From Pseudomonadota bacterium (GTDB lineage: Bacteria; Pseudomonadota; Gammaproteobacteria; Burkholderiales; Ferrovaceae): DNA of 64,000 bases. The stretch's first letter is position 1. Every line of letters begins with the position of its first letter. The position numbers and the translations under genes were made by a program. Positions 9,667-18,754 of this stretch are shown here, in pieces. The stretch is taken from assembly GCA_021796835.1 (NCBI GenBank), contig JAKABO010000004.1:44082-108081 (forward strand). The letters run 5' to 3'. Below the pieces are notes generated by a model. That model was not told where the DNA came from. It worked only from the letters and a program-made list of their open reading frames with translations, and did no database searches.

Positions 9667-10905
9667 ATGACCATCCACTACCTTCCCCCCAAGAAAATCA
9701 GTTCCTTCTATCCCCCCCAACGCACCCTGATGGGGCCGGGGCCGTCGGAAATCGCCCCCCGGGTCCTGGCGGCCATGTCCCTGCCCTGTATCGGGTATCT
9801 CGACCCGGTCTTCGTGGACATGATGGATGAACTGAAGATGCTGTTGCGTTACGCCTTCCAGACGAGCAATGCGTTGACCTTTCCGGCTTCGGGGCCCGGG
9901 TCCGTAGGCATGGAAATGTGTTTCGTCAACATGGTCAGTCCGGGCGACAAGGTCATCGTGTGCCGGAATGGGGTGTTCGGCGGCCGCATGATCGAAAACG
10001 TGACGCGCTGCGGCGGTACGCCCGTGGTGGTGGAAGACACCTGGGGTGAGCCGGTCGATCCGCAAAAACTGGAAGATGCCCTGAAGCAGAATCCGGACAC
10101 CAAGGTGGTGGCCTTTGTCCATGCCGAAACCTCCACGGGGTGCATGTCCGACGCCAGAACCCTGGTGGAAATCGCCCACCGTTACGGCGCCCTGACCATC
10201 GTGGACGCCGTCACCCAACTGGGCGGTGCACCGCTTTACGTGGATGAATGGGATATCGATGCCATCTATTCGGGCAGCCAGAAATGCCTGTCCTGCACCC
10301 CGGGCTTGTCTCCCGTTTCCTATAACCAGCGGGTGGTGGATCTGGTCAAACAGCGCCGGTCCCCTTCCCAGAGCTGGTTCATGGACCTCGACCTGGTGTT
10401 GGGGTACTGGGGATCCACCAATCGCACTTATCACCATACGGCGCCCATCAACGGCCTGTTTGCGTTGCATGAATCCTTGGTACTGCTGCGCGAGGAAGGG
10501 CTGGAAAATGCCTGGGCCCGACATACCCGTCACTACCTCGCGCTCAAAGCCGGACTGGAGGCCATGGGCCTGACCTATCTGGTCAAGGAAGAATACCGCC
10601 TGCCCCAACTCAATGCCGTGCGGGTGCCTGAAGGGGTGGATGAAGCCAGGGTGCGCAAAACCCTGCTCAGCGAATTCAATCTGGAAATCGGTGCAGGATT
10701 GGGTCCCCTGGCAGGAAAAATCTGGCGCTTTGGATTGATGGGCTATTCGGCCAAGTCTGAAAATGTCATGCTGTGTCTCTCCGCCCTGGGTTCCGTCCTC
10801 ATGGATATGGGCTATCCCATCAAGGTGGGGGTGGCCGAAGCCGCCGCGCATCAGTCTTATGCCGAGCAACATGCCCAGGCGGCCAGAAAGATCAAGGGTT
10901 CCTGA
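9667..10905 (+). CDS. Class V aminotransferase, alanine/serine–glyoxylate type
   Basis: A PLP-dependent fold-type I enzyme of 412 residues. The PLP lysine is K206 in YSGSQKCLSCTPG; the LMGPGPSEIAPRVLAAMSLPCIGYLDPVF start, the HAETSTG motif and the IVDAVTQLGG aspartate region match the alanine–glyoxylate and serine–glyoxylate transaminases. Substrate preference cannot be decided from sequence; glyoxylate detoxification or serine metabolism are the usual roles. The ATG at 9667 is preferred because AAGGA sits six bases before it; the frame is open to an ATG at 9628 that abuts the end of ttcA. The 3' end is 5 bp from the convergent cca gene. Confidence 0.88.
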   Translation: MTIHYLPPKKISSFYPPQRTLMGPGPSEIAPRVLAAMSLPCIGYLDPVFVDMMDELKMLLRYAFQTSNALTFPASGPGSVGMEMCFVNMVSPGDKVIVCRNGVFGGRMIENVTRCGGTPVVVEDTWGEPVDPQKLEDALKQNPDTKVVAFVHAETSTGCMSDARTLVEIAHRYGALTIVDAVTQLGGAPLYVDEWDIDAIYSGSQKCLSCTPGLSPVSYNQRVVDLVKQRRSPSQSWFMDLDLVLGYWGSTNRTYHHTAPINGLFALHESLVLLREEGLENAWARHTRHYLALKAGLEAMGLTYLVKEEYRLPQLNAVRVPEGVDEARVRKTLLSEFNLEIGAGLGPLAGKIWRFGLMGYSAKSENVMLCLSALGSVLMDMGYPIKVGVAEAAAHQSYAEQHAQAARKIKGS

Positions 10906-10910
10906 ACGGA

Positions 10911-12071
10911 TCAGGGCTTGCGCGGTGCGGCCGGGAGCGCGCACAGCGCAGCATGACGGGCTGCCCGTAAGCGCTGGGGGATTTCAGCCGGGGTCGGCGC
11001 CGAACGCACGAGCGCTGGAAGATCCAGGGCTTGACAGGCAGTAAGGGCAGCCTTGCCGCGTGTGCTCAGATCGGGTTGGAGATCTTCGAGGATTTCGCCC
11101 AGGCATTCCTGCAATTCAAGAAAGCGGAGGAATCTCTGCGGTCGCCTCCAGGCATCGCATCCTTCCAGCAGGGGGAGCCATTCCCCCGGTTGCTGGGGAG
11201 AGAGATGGCGGGCGCCGGGTCCCAGCGTGCAGGACAGTTCCGTCCACTGGTGTTGTTCCTTGCTCCAGCGCAGGTTTCCAGCCCAGGTTTCGAGGAGGGG
11301 GTGCCAGGCCTGGCGGGAACTTCCATGAAACAGCGCCGAGACCCAGGCTGCCCAGCGCAGGGGTTGTTCCAGGTGGCGCCGGGCGGCGTGATCCACGGCG
11401 TCGTTGGCCAGACCGCCGGTATGGATCCACAGCGCATCGATGGCGGGAAAAAATTTTTTCAGGGCCCCCCATTCGGCCAATGCCGCGAACATGCGCGCAG
11501 GGTTGGCGGTTTCCATGCCCCTGTTCAGTTCCTGCAGAATGCGTTCGGGAACCAGGGCATCCACTTCGCCGTCGTCGACCATCTGCCGTAAGAGCGCGGT
11601 GGTTTCGGGCGCGACGGTAAAGCCAAAAGGGGCCAGTTTGGCCAGGAAGCGTGCAACCCGCAGGAGTCGGACCGGATCTTCGCCGAAAGCCGGGCTGACG
11701 TGACGCAGGATGCGGTTTTCCAGGTCGGCCAGTCCGCCATGGGGATCGATCAACCGACGGTCAGGGCCCCGCGCCATGGCGTTGAGGGTGAGGTCGCGAC
11801 GCTTCAGGTCTTCCTCCAGCGTGACCGTGGGGTCGGCATGGAAGACGAAGCCGCGGTAGCCTGGGGCCGTTTTGCGTTCGGTACGGGCCAGGGCATATTC
11901 TTCGTGGGTGACGGGGTGCAGAAAAACCGGGAAATCCCGACCAACGGGCTGAAACCCGCGAATTTTCATTTCCTCCGGGGTGGCCCCCACCACGACCCAA
12001 TCCCGGTCGGCGCCAGGAAGTCCCAGCAGTTCGTCACGGAGGGCGCCGCCCACTTCGTAAATCTGCATCAT
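10911..12071 (-). CDS. cca: CCA tRNA nucleotidyltransferase
   Basis: Adds or repairs the 3' CCA of tRNAs. The 386-residue protein has the class II nucleotidyltransferase signature GGALRD at 8–13, the metal-binding D22-R-D24 in ADRDWVVVG, and DLKRRDLTLNAMA, followed by the helical neck and body. In the C-terminal half, where longer bacterial enzymes carry an HD phosphohydrolase domain, this protein has RWAAWVSALFHG without an HD pair, so it is probably the form lacking phosphatase activity. It starts with the ATGA overlap to the end of slt, and both tRNA genes in this window already encode CCA. Confidence 0.94.
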   Translation of the reverse strand: MMQIYEVGGALRDELLGLPGADRDWVVVGATPEEMKIRGFQPVGRDFPVFLHPVTHEEYALARTERKTAPGYRGFVFHADPTVTLEEDLKRRDLTLNAMARGPDRRLIDPHGGLADLENRILRHVSPAFGEDPVRLLRVARFLAKLAPFGFTVAPETTALLRQMVDDGEVDALVPERILQELNRGMETANPARMFAALAEWGALKKFFPAIDALWIHTGGLANDAVDHAARRHLEQPLRWAAWVSALFHGSSRQAWHPLLETWAGNLRWSKEQHQWTELSCTLGPGARHLSPQQPGEWLPLLEGCDAWRRPQRFLRFLELQECLGEILEDLQPDLSTRGKAALTACQALDLPALVRSAPTPAEIPQRLRAARHAALCALPAAPRKP

Positions 12072-14038
12072 CGGGTACCTGCCAGCTCATCCAGCAGTGC
12101 ATGCAGGCGATGACTGGGCGTGGAATGGAGGCGCTGTTCATAGACGATCTGGTTATACAGGATCTGCTGGACATAGTCCCGGGTTTCATCGAAGGGGATG
12201 TTTTCGAGAAAGGTGCGCGGATCGCCTATCCCGGCGGAGGTCCAGATCTGGACACGCAGGGGGCCGGCGTTATAGCCCATCGTGGCAAGGATCGGGTTGC
12301 CCAGGAGTTGCGCCAGATGGTTCAGGTAATAGGTCCCGAGAAGGATGTTGATGTCCGGTTGATCGGCCTCTTCGGCACGATAGTTTTTGAGGCCGCTGCG
12401 CCGGGCAGCCCAGCGGGCCGTTGCCGGCATCAACTGCATCAGGCCCTGGGCGCCGGTACGGGAACGGGCGATGCTGAAAAAGCGACTCTCCTGGCGGATG
12501 AGCGCAAGCACCCAGGCTTCGGAGAGATGGAATCGGGAAGCATTGGCCTGAATTTGGGACTGGTAGGGATAGGGGAAGAGCAGGGCCACATCCCTGGGCG
12601 AATCCGTATGTTCCGCGCTGTGAATGCTCCGGTCATACCAGCCCAGTTGGAAGGCCTGCTGGGCGGCTGCCAGGTGTTGGAGAGGGGTCAGGGCAGGTTC
12701 GATCTGGCTCCACTCCCTCTGGGCTTCCGGCAGCAATCCCAGGCGATAGAGGCGCAGGGGGCGCTCCAGCAGGGCACGGGTTTCCTTTTGGACATCCGGC
12801 CCCGGTGGCGCAGGCTGGGGCGGCAGGTGAAGTTCCTGACCTCGTTCTTCCAGAGCCAGCAGCCCATAGTAGGAAGGCGATTGGGCGACCTCCTCGAGCA
12901 GGGCGAGGGCTTCCGCAGAACGGTGTTCCTCTTCCAGGGCGCGCGCTTTCCAGTATTGCCAGACGGGCTTCCGGGCCAGGGGGGGCGGTAGGCGGGTCAG
13001 AGTGTCCAGAACGGTGGCCCAGTCCTGCTGGCGCAGGGCGACCCGGATTTTCCAGGTCAGCCATTCGGCCTCGGTGGGTTGAGGAGTCACCTGCCGAAAC
13101 CACTCCAGGGATTGGGGATCCAGAGCCCAGGCGCCCTGAAGCGCGATCTGTTGCCAGCCCCAGGCCTGGTCCTCCGGGTCGAGGTGCGTGGAGGCATCCG
13201 TCCACCAGGCCGCTGCGGCCTGGGGGTCATGGGCGGCCAGGCGGAGAGTGGCATACAGCAGGAGTTCGCGTTGTGCGCGGGGGGAGTGGGCGTCCGTGGG
13301 GGGGCTCTCATCCAGAAACTGACGCGGACGGCCTGCGGCCAGGGTCAGGTCATCTTCATTCAAGCCCTGGAAGGGCGGGAAAAAACTATTGATGTAACGG
13401 GCTTTCCGAATCTGGTTGCGGGATAGGGCGTGACGCAGTGCCTGCCAGAGGTCCTCTGCACGGATGCGATGGGCCGCGACCAGTTGCCGGAATACCGGGT
13501 CACAGGAGTCGGGCCAGGAGGCATCGGAACGCCAATAGGCCACGGCAGCGTCGAAGAAGTCCGTTTGAGCGTCAGCGAAAAGAGCCTGCCAGTGGTAGCA
13601 CTGAAGGGAGGGGTGGTGGGCGTCCTCTGGACGAAATTGGGCTTCAAAGGTTTTCCAGTTCTGGTTTTGTCCCAGTTGGGACAGCCAATGGGCGCGTAAC
13701 AGGGGCGTGAGCGGACTGTTGGGATAATCACTGAAAAATTCCTGCATTTCCGGAACCAGATAGGCGTTTCTCTGGGTCAGTCGCCCTTCCAGAGCCCAAT
13801 ATCGGGGATAATCGGAAAGTTGGCCGAGCGCGCGCGCCGCGATGGATTCGAGCGTAGCCTGGTCATGTTGCTGGAACGCGCGCTGGGCGCGCAGCAATTC
13901 TTCGTCGGTCAAGGGCGGCGCGGGAGCAGGTTGCACGCTGACCGGGGTGTCGTCGGGCACGGCCAACTCTGCGGCGGGGATGCACCAGGGGACCAGTCCG
14001 AGGAGCAGGAAGGGGAAGCGAATCAGAAAACCGGACAA
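12068..14038 (-). CDS. slt: Soluble lytic murein transglycosylase
   Basis: Periplasmic enzyme that cleaves peptidoglycan between MurNAc and GlcNAc with anhydro-ring formation. A long helical superhelix domain precedes the C-terminal SLT domain, where the catalytic glutamate is about E517 in LIRQESRFFSIARSRTGAQGLMQLMPATA, followed by ATMGYNAG. The frame remains open to 14155 and crosses the divergent DUF2889 start, so I place the start at the TTG at 14038: GAGG precedes it, and it begins a signal peptide LSGFLIRFPFLLLGLVPWCIPAAEL. That gives 656 residues. The product, anhydro-MurNAc, is the substrate of AnmK encoded at the window's left end. Confidence 0.9.
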   Translation of the reverse strand: MSGFLIRFPFLLLGLVPWCIPAAELAVPDDTPVSVQPAPAPPLTDEELLRAQRAFQQHDQATLESIAARALGQLSDYPRYWALEGRLTQRNAYLVPEMQEFFSDYPNSPLTPLLRAHWLSQLGQNQNWKTFEAQFRPEDAHHPSLQCYHWQALFADAQTDFFDAAVAYWRSDASWPDSCDPVFRQLVAAHRIRAEDLWQALRHALSRNQIRKARYINSFFPPFQGLNEDDLTLAAGRPRQFLDESPPTDAHSPRAQRELLLYATLRLAAHDPQAAAAWWTDASTHLDPEDQAWGWQQIALQGAWALDPQSLEWFRQVTPQPTEAEWLTWKIRVALRQQDWATVLDTLTRLPPPLARKPVWQYWKARALEEEHRSAEALALLEEVAQSPSYYGLLALEERGQELHLPPQPAPPGPDVQKETRALLERPLRLYRLGLLPEAQREWSQIEPALTPLQHLAAAQQAFQLGWYDRSIHSAEHTDSPRDVALLFPYPYQSQIQANASRFHLSEAWVLALIRQESRFFSIARSRTGAQGLMQLMPATARWAARRSGLKNYRAEEADQPDINILLGTYYLNHLAQLLGNPILATMGYNAGPLRVQIWTSAGIGDPRTFLENIPFDETRDYVQQILYNQIVYEQRLHSTPSHRLHALLDELAGTR

Positions 14039-14108
14039 GACGAAAACCTCATGGGAAAGGCAGGACAGCACCGTATTATGCGGGAATTTTTTCGGAAAAG
14101 GGGGAGCC

Positions 14109-14645
14109 ATGAAGGAGGAACAGGAACAGCGACGCCTGCTGCATCGACGCGTCATAGAAGTGAATGGTTACGCGCGACCGGACGGCTGGTACGACGTGGA
14201 GGGCGTATTGCGGGATGTCAAGGGGCATGATGTGGCCATGGTCGAAGGATGTCTGCCTGCCGGTACGCCCATCCACGACATGTTTTTGCGCCTGACCGTG
14301 GATGATGCCCTGTTGATCCGCGAGGCGGAAGCGCGCATGACCAGCCGGCCTTATCCGGGAACCTGCGAGAAGATCGTTCCCGAATACTCCTCGTTGAAGG
14401 GGGTGACCATCGCGCCGGGGTTTACCCGGATCGTACGGAATCGGCTGGGCGGCATTCATGGCTGTACGCATTTGACGGAACTGGTGGGGATCGTGGCGAC
14501 GGTGGCTTTTCAAACCCGTTACGGCACGCTCTCGCCGGAGATGAAGGAACGTCCGCCTCATCTGGACGGATGCCATGCCCTGGCCAGCACGGGGGAGGTG
14601 GTGGCGCGTTTTTACCCCCATTGGTCGCGGGCAGGCACAGAATGA
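14109..14645 (+). CDS. DUF2889 family protein
   Basis: A 178-residue protein recognised as DUF2889 from its LLHRRVIEVNGYARPDGWYDVEGVLRDVK start and the IRNRLGG-like VRNRLGGIHGCTHLTEL motif with conserved histidine and cysteine. The cysteine- and histidine-containing pattern suggests metal binding, but no function is established to my knowledge. The ATG at 14109 has a GGGGGAG ribosome site. It is divergent from slt and ends about 60 bp before sucC. A TATTAT at 14074–14079 is a possible -10 element. Confidence 0.82.
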   Translation: MKEEQEQRRLLHRRVIEVNGYARPDGWYDVEGVLRDVKGHDVAMVEGCLPAGTPIHDMFLRLTVDDALLIREAEARMTSRPYPGTCEKIVPEYSSLKGVTIAPGFTRIVRNRLGGIHGCTHLTELVGIVATVAFQTRYGTLSPEMKERPPHLDGCHALASTGEVVARFYPHWSRAGTE

Positions 14646-14707
14646 GGGCGGGGTTTTCAGGTACAATCAGCGCTTCACAGGCTCCTTTCATAGAGAAGAC
14701 GTAGACC

Positions 14708-15871
14708 ATGAAAATCCATGAATATCAGGCCAAAGCGCTCCTCCAGCGCTTTGGGGTGGCGGTTCCGCGCGGGTTTCCGTGCTTCACGGTCAGTGAGGCC
14801 GTGGCTGCCGGGCAGCAATTGGGTGCAGGGGTGCGCGTGGTCAAGGCGCAGATTCATGCAGGGGGGCGCGGGAAAGGCGGGGGCGTCAAGGTGGTGCGTA
14901 CGGATGCCGAACTGGAAGAGGCCGCGCGCCGGATCATGGGCATGCAACTGGTGACTCATCAAACCGGCCCCCAGGGGCAGACCGTTCGCCGGTTGCTGGT
15001 GGAAGAAGGCGCGGATATTCGTCAGGAACTCTACCTCGGCATGGTGGTGGATCGCAACACCCAGCAGGTTGCCCTGATGGGCAGCGCGGCGGGGGGGATG
15101 GACATCGAGGAAGTGGCTGCGCATCACCCGGAACAGATTCATACGGTGCAAATAGATCCGGGGCAGGGGTTGTTGCCGGCCCAGGCCGAAGCCCTGGCCC
15201 GCCGGATCGCGGTGCCGGAGGCCCTGGTGCCGCAGGCGCGGGACCTGATGCTGGGCTTGTACCGTGCCTTCGTCGACAGCGATGCCAGTCTGGCCGAAAT
15301 CAACCCCATGGCCGTGACGGGAGACGGGCGGATCCTGGCGCTGGATGCCAAATTCAACTTCGACGACAATGCGGCGTTTCGCCATGGCGAATGGCAGGAT
15401 TGGCGGGATCTCGACGAGGAGGATCCCAACGAGATCGCAGCTTCGCGCCACGGCCTGTCGTACATTTCCCTGGAGGGCAACATCGGATGCCTGGTCAACG
15501 GGGCTGGGTTGGCCATGGCCACCATGGATATCGTCAAACTCTACGGCGGGAGCCCGGCCAATTTTCTGGACGTCGGCGGTGGAGCCACCACGGAAAAAGT
15601 CACGGAAGCCTTCAAGTTGATGTTGTCCAATCCGGAAGTACAGGCCATCCTGGTGAATATTTTCGGCGGCATCATGAAGTGCGACGTGATTGCCGAGGGC
15701 GTGGTGGCAGCGGCGCGACAGGTTCATCTGACCGTTCCCCTGGTGGTGCGCCTGGAGGGGACCAACGTGGAACTGGGGAAACGGATTCTGGCGGAATCGG
15801 GGCTTCCCATTCTGTCAGCATCCAACATGGATGACGCAGCGGCCCAGGTGGTCGCCGCAGCGCGGAGATAA
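14708..15871 (+). CDS. sucC: Succinyl-CoA synthetase beta subunit
   Basis: ADP- or GDP-forming subunit of the TCA-cycle enzyme that couples succinyl-CoA cleavage to nucleotide triphosphate formation. The protein is 387 residues with the ATP-grasp start [17 protein letters not shown], a second domain with [25 protein letters not shown], and the family signature [40 protein letters not shown]. The C-terminal [11 protein letters not shown] closes the CoA-ligase fold. sucD starts 2 bp after its stop. A TACAAT at 14662–14667 could be its -10 element. Confidence 0.97.
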   Translation: MKIHEYQAKALLQRFGVAVPRGFPCFTVSEAVAAGQQLGAGVRVVKAQIHAGGRGKGGGVKVVRTDAELEEAARRIMGMQLVTHQTGPQGQTVRRLLVEEGADIRQELYLGMVVDRNTQQVALMGSAAGGMDIEEVAAHHPEQIHTVQIDPGQGLLPAQAEALARRIAVPEALVPQARDLMLGLYRAFVDSDASLAEINPMAVTGDGRILALDAKFNFDDNAAFRHGEWQDWRDLDEEDPNEIAASRHGLSYISLEGNIGCLVNGAGLAMATMDIVKLYGGSPANFLDVGGGATTEKVTEAFKLMLSNPEVQAILVNIFGGIMKCDVIAEGVVAAARQVHLTVPLVVRLEGTNVELGKRILAESGLPILSASNMDDAAAQVVAAARR

Positions 15872-15873
15872 GC

Positions 15874-16755
15874 ATGGCCATTCTGATTGACAGGAATACG
15901 CGGGTACTGACCCAGGGAATCACCGGCAAGACGGGCATGTTTCACACCCGCCTGTGTCGCGAGTATGCCTTTGGCAAGGAATGTTTCGTCGGCGGGGTGA
16001 CCCCGGGCAAAGGCGGGCAGGATTTCGAGGGGGTTCCGATTTTTGATTCAGTGGCGGAAGCACGTCGGGAAACCGGCGCCAATGCTTCGGTGATCTATGT
16101 TCCTCCGCCCTATGCGGCGGCGGCCATCGATGAAGCCGTGGAAGCGGGGATCGAACTGGTGATCTGTATCACGGAGGGGATTCCGGTGCGCGACATGATC
16201 CAGACCCGTTATCGCATGCGTGGCAAATCAACCCTTCTGGTGGGCCCGAACTGTCCGGGCGTGATCACCCCCGGACAACTCAAGATCGGCATCATGCCCG
16301 GGCACATTCACCAGCCTGGCCCGATCGGGGTGGTCTCCCGTTCCGGGACGCTGACCTACGAGGCTGTGGGGCAATTGCGCGAGTTGGGGCTGGGGCAGTC
16401 CAGTTGCGTGGGAATCGGCGGCGATCCGGTCAACGGCATGAAGCATCTGGAAGTGATGCAGCGGTTCAATGACGATCCGGCCACCGAGGCGGTCATCATG
16501 GTGGGGGAAATTGGCGGTTCGGACGAGGAAATCTGTGCGCGCTGGATCAAGGCGCACATGACCAAGCCCGTGGTGGGGTTCATTGCCGGCGTGACGGCCC
16601 CGCCGGGTAAAAGGATGGGGCATGCGGGCGCCATCATTTCAGGAGGGCAGGGAACGGCTCAGGAAAAGTTGGCCACGATGGAGGAATGCGGGATCAGGAT
16701 TACGCGCAATCCCGCCGAAATGGGGCGGACTTTGCAAGCCGTGCTCAAGGGGTAG
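15874..16755 (+). CDS. sucD: Succinyl-CoA synthetase alpha subunit
   Basis: A 293-residue subunit that binds CoA and carries the phosphohistidine intermediate. The N-terminal Rossmann region is MAILIDRNTRVLTQGITGKTG; SRSGTLTYEAV forms the active-site loop; the phosphorylated histidine is H250 in PPGKRMGHAGAIISGGQGTAQEK. It forms an operon with sucC. Its last 11 bp overlap the 3' end of the convergent fur gene, leaving no space for a separate terminator. Confidence 0.97.
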   Translation: MAILIDRNTRVLTQGITGKTGMFHTRLCREYAFGKECFVGGVTPGKGGQDFEGVPIFDSVAEARRETGANASVIYVPPPYAAAAIDEAVEAGIELVICITEGIPVRDMIQTRYRMRGKSTLLVGPNCPGVITPGQLKIGIMPGHIHQPGPIGVVSRSGTLTYEAVGQLRELGLGQSSCVGIGGDPVNGMKHLEVMQRFNDDPATEAVIMVGEIGGSDEEICARWIKAHMTKPVVGFIAGVTAPPGKRMGHAGAIISGGQGTAQEKLATMEECGIRITRNPAEMGRTLQAVLKG

Positions 16756-17185
16756 TCTTTGGCGTGCGATGGGGGCAGGAGGCGCGCTGGCAGTTGGCGT
16801 AGATCTGGAGGGAATGCTCCTGGATCGAGAAGCCCCGCTGTTGGGCAATCTGGGCCTGGCGGTTTTCGATCTCGGCATCAAAGAACTCTTCCACGTGTCC
16901 ACATTGCAGACAGACCAGATGGTCATGATGGGTTCCCTGGTTGAGTTCAAACACGGCCTTGCCGCTTTCGAAATGATGACGGACCAGCAAGCCGGCTTGT
17001 TCAAACTGGGTCAGCACCCGGTAGACGGTGGCCAGACCGATGTCCATGCCTTCCTGCTGAAGACGGCGGTAGACTTCTTCCGCACCCAGATGGCGGGTGT
17101 CGCTGGTTTCAAACAGGGCCAACACCCTGAGGCGGGGAAGGGTGGCTTTCAGTCCGATGTCCTTGAGATCTTGGGGGGCGCTCAT
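16745..17185 (-). CDS. fur: Ferric uptake regulator Fur
   Basis: Iron-responsive repressor of 146 residues. The winged-helix DNA-binding half contains KATLPRLRVLALFETS and the recognition helix region GLATVYRVLTQFEQAGLL. The metal-binding half has THHDHLVCLQCGHVEEF (H86-HD-H89 and C92/C95) and a C-terminal CxxxxC pair in NCQRASC. The order fur, then divergent bamE–dapB, is typical of the class. Its own promoter lies in the 55 bp before bamE. Confidence 0.95.
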   Translation of the reverse strand: MSAPQDLKDIGLKATLPRLRVLALFETSDTRHLGAEEVYRRLQQEGMDIGLATVYRVLTQFEQAGLLVRHHFESGKAVFELNQGTHHDHLVCLQCGHVEEFFDAEIENRQAQIAQQRGFSIQEHSLQIYANCQRASCPHRTPKTTP

Positions 17186-17240
17186 ATTGCCTCACGGGGG
17201 GTTGGAATTGGTTCATTATAAAAGCATTCAGGTGAAAGGG
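17186..17240. promoter_or_regulatory. Divergent promoter region fur/bamE
   Basis: The 55 bp between the divergent starts hold an AT-rich core. On the minus strand a perfect TATAAT occupies 17215–17220, 30 bp from the fur start; on the plus strand TATAAA (17217–17222) overlaps it and could serve bamE. No -35 of good quality is seen. A clear Fur box is not visible. Confidence 0.4.
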
Positions 17241-17789
17241 ATGATAAAGCGTACGGTAACGATGGGCATGCTGACTGGGGCAGGTTTGTTTCTTGCGGGA
17301 TGTTCCAACTGGTCGTGGTATTCGATTCCCGGGGCTTCTTACCTCAAACCCTATACGCTGGACATCCAGCAGGGCGTGATCATCGACTCGGACATGGTTG
17401 CGCGCCTGAAGGAAGGAATGACCCGCGCGCAGGTGGCTTATACTTTGGGGACCCCCTTGCTCAAGGATCCTTTTCACAAGGATCGCTGGGATTATATCTA
17501 CTACGTGCGAGAGAACGGGCGGTTGAGTCATCCCCATGACCTGACGGTTTATTTCAAGGACGACAAGATGGTTCGTTATGCCACGGATTATCCGATCGGT
17601 GCCGCCGCGCGGTCGTCGGATGCCCCTCAGGCGGTTCCCGCAGCCGATGGAGCTCCTGCGGTTCCCCCCGCCGGCTCTTCTCCCCCGGCGCCGCAGCAGG
17701 AGGCCGCCCCGAATCCTGACGGAAGTGCCGGAGGGGCCGCCGGGACGGCCAAGGGCGGTGTGATCGATGCCGGGAAGACCGGAGAATGA
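17241..17789 (+). CDS. bamE: Outer-membrane assembly lipoprotein BamE
   Basis: Lipoprotein component of the BAM complex that inserts beta-barrel proteins. From the ATG at 17241 the protein is 182 residues, with a lipoprotein signal peptide ending in LAG-C21 (lipobox LFLAGCSN). The SmpA/OmlA domain follows: IQQGVIIDSDMVARLKEGMTRAQVAYTLGTPLLKDPFHKDRWDYIYY. A proline-alanine-rich low-complexity tail of about 60 residues is longer than in E. coli BamE. The frame is open upstream past the fur start, but only this ATG leads directly into a signal peptide. It overlaps dapB by 4 bp. Confidence 0.92.
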   Translation: MIKRTVTMGMLTGAGLFLAGCSNWSWYSIPGASYLKPYTLDIQQGVIIDSDMVARLKEGMTRAQVAYTLGTPLLKDPFHKDRWDYIYYVRENGRLSHPHDLTVYFKDDKMVRYATDYPIGAAARSSDAPQAVPAADGAPAVPPAGSSPPAPQQEAAPNPDGSAGGAAGTAKGGVIDAGKTGE

Positions 17790-18589
17790 GCGCGCTCGTT
17801 TTGGGCATCGCGGGCAGTGGCGGGCGCATGGGGCGGGCGTTGGTGGAAGCCATTGCGGGCGCGCCGGATCTGCGTCTGGGCCTGGCCCTGGAGCAGGCGG
17901 ACAGTCCCTTCATCGGGCGTGATCCGGGGGATTGGCTGGGCACGCCACTGGGTCTTGCAATCACCTCTGACGTTCAGGCCGGGTTGGAACGATGTGCGGT
18001 GCTGATCGATTTTACCCGTCCCCAGGCCACCCTCGAGCATCTGGCGGCCTGTGTGCGGCATAAGCGGGGGATGGTGATCGGGACGACCGGTTTCAGTGCG
18101 GCTGAGAAAGCGCAGATCGAGGAGGCCAGTCAGGAGATTCCCATCGTCTGTGCGCCCAACATGAGCATGGGCGTGACCGTGGCGCTGGCGCTGCTGGAGC
18201 GGGCCACCCAGTGGTTGCCCGACGATTACGATCTGGAAATCACGGAAGCCCATCATCGCCATAAAGTGGATGCTCCATCCGGGACGGCATTGCGCATGGG
18301 CGAGGTGGTCGCCAAGGCACGTGGCTGGAACTTGCCGGAGGTGGCGGTGTATGGGCGTCAGGGGACCACGGGCCCGCGCCCTTCCCGGACCATTGGCTTT
18401 GCCACGGTGCGAGGCGGGGATGTCGTGGGCGATCATACGGTGTCTTTCATGGGGGAAGGCGAGCGCCTGGAAATCACCCACCGTGCCAGCAACCGGGCCA
18501 CCTTTGCCCAGGGTGCGGTGCGGGCCGCCCGTTTTGTGGCGGACCAGGCGGCGGGGCTTTATGATATGCGCGCCGTGCTTGGGTTGTAA
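17786..18589 (+). CDS. dapB: 4-hydroxy-tetrahydrodipicolinate reductase
   Basis: NAD(P)H-dependent step of the diaminopimelate/lysine pathway; 267 residues. The nucleotide-binding motif is GIAGSGGRMGRAL, the active-site segment is EAHHRHKVDAPSGTALRMGE with the catalytic HH and K, and GDHTVSFMGEGERLEITHRASNR is characteristic. It begins in an ATGA overlap with bamE and has a CCGGAGA ribosome site inside that gene. Possible terminator hairpins lie just downstream, before the carA promoter. Confidence 0.96.
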   Translation: MSALVLGIAGSGGRMGRALVEAIAGAPDLRLGLALEQADSPFIGRDPGDWLGTPLGLAITSDVQAGLERCAVLIDFTRPQATLEHLAACVRHKRGMVIGTTGFSAAEKAQIEEASQEIPIVCAPNMSMGVTVALALLERATQWLPDDYDLEITEAHHRHKVDAPSGTALRMGEVVAKARGWNLPEVAVYGRQGTTGPRPSRTIGFATVRGGDVVGDHTVSFMGEGERLEITHRASNRATFAQGAVRAARFVADQAAGLYDMRAVLGL

Positions 18590-18646
18590 TTATTTGAAAT
18601 AACTTGATTATTTTCTTTTCGCCGGGAGGTCTTCCGGGCCCCGGAG

Positions 18647-18675
18647 TTGCTTTTTGGCGTGTTTTGCGCTAACAT
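18647..18675 (+). promoter_or_regulatory. Candidate sigma-70 promoter of carAB
   Basis: TTGCTT at 18647–18652 and TAACAT at 18670–18675 are separated by exactly 17 bp. The predicted transcription start near 18682 would give a leader of about 70 nt that contains the terminator-like hairpin before carA. A small GC hairpin with a T-run (about 18632–18655) overlaps the -35 and may end dapB transcription. Confidence 0.5.
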
Positions 18676-18687
18676 TCCAACAATCGG

Positions 18688-18728
18688 AAACGGGAAAGGT
18701 GCGCGTCGATGCGTCTTTCCCGTTTTTT
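18688..18728 (+). terminator. Terminator-like hairpin in the carA leader (possible attenuator)
   Basis: A perfect 11-bp stem pairs 18688–18698 (AAACGGGAAAG) with 18715–18725 around a 16-nt loop, and a run of six T (18723–18728) closes it. It has the form of an intrinsic terminator, yet it lies downstream of the candidate carA promoter and 26 nt before the carA ATG. It could therefore attenuate carAB, or simply end dapB read-through if the promoter is misplaced. Confidence 0.6.
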
Positions 18729-18754
18729 CACATCACCCCCTTCAGGAGTTAGTC

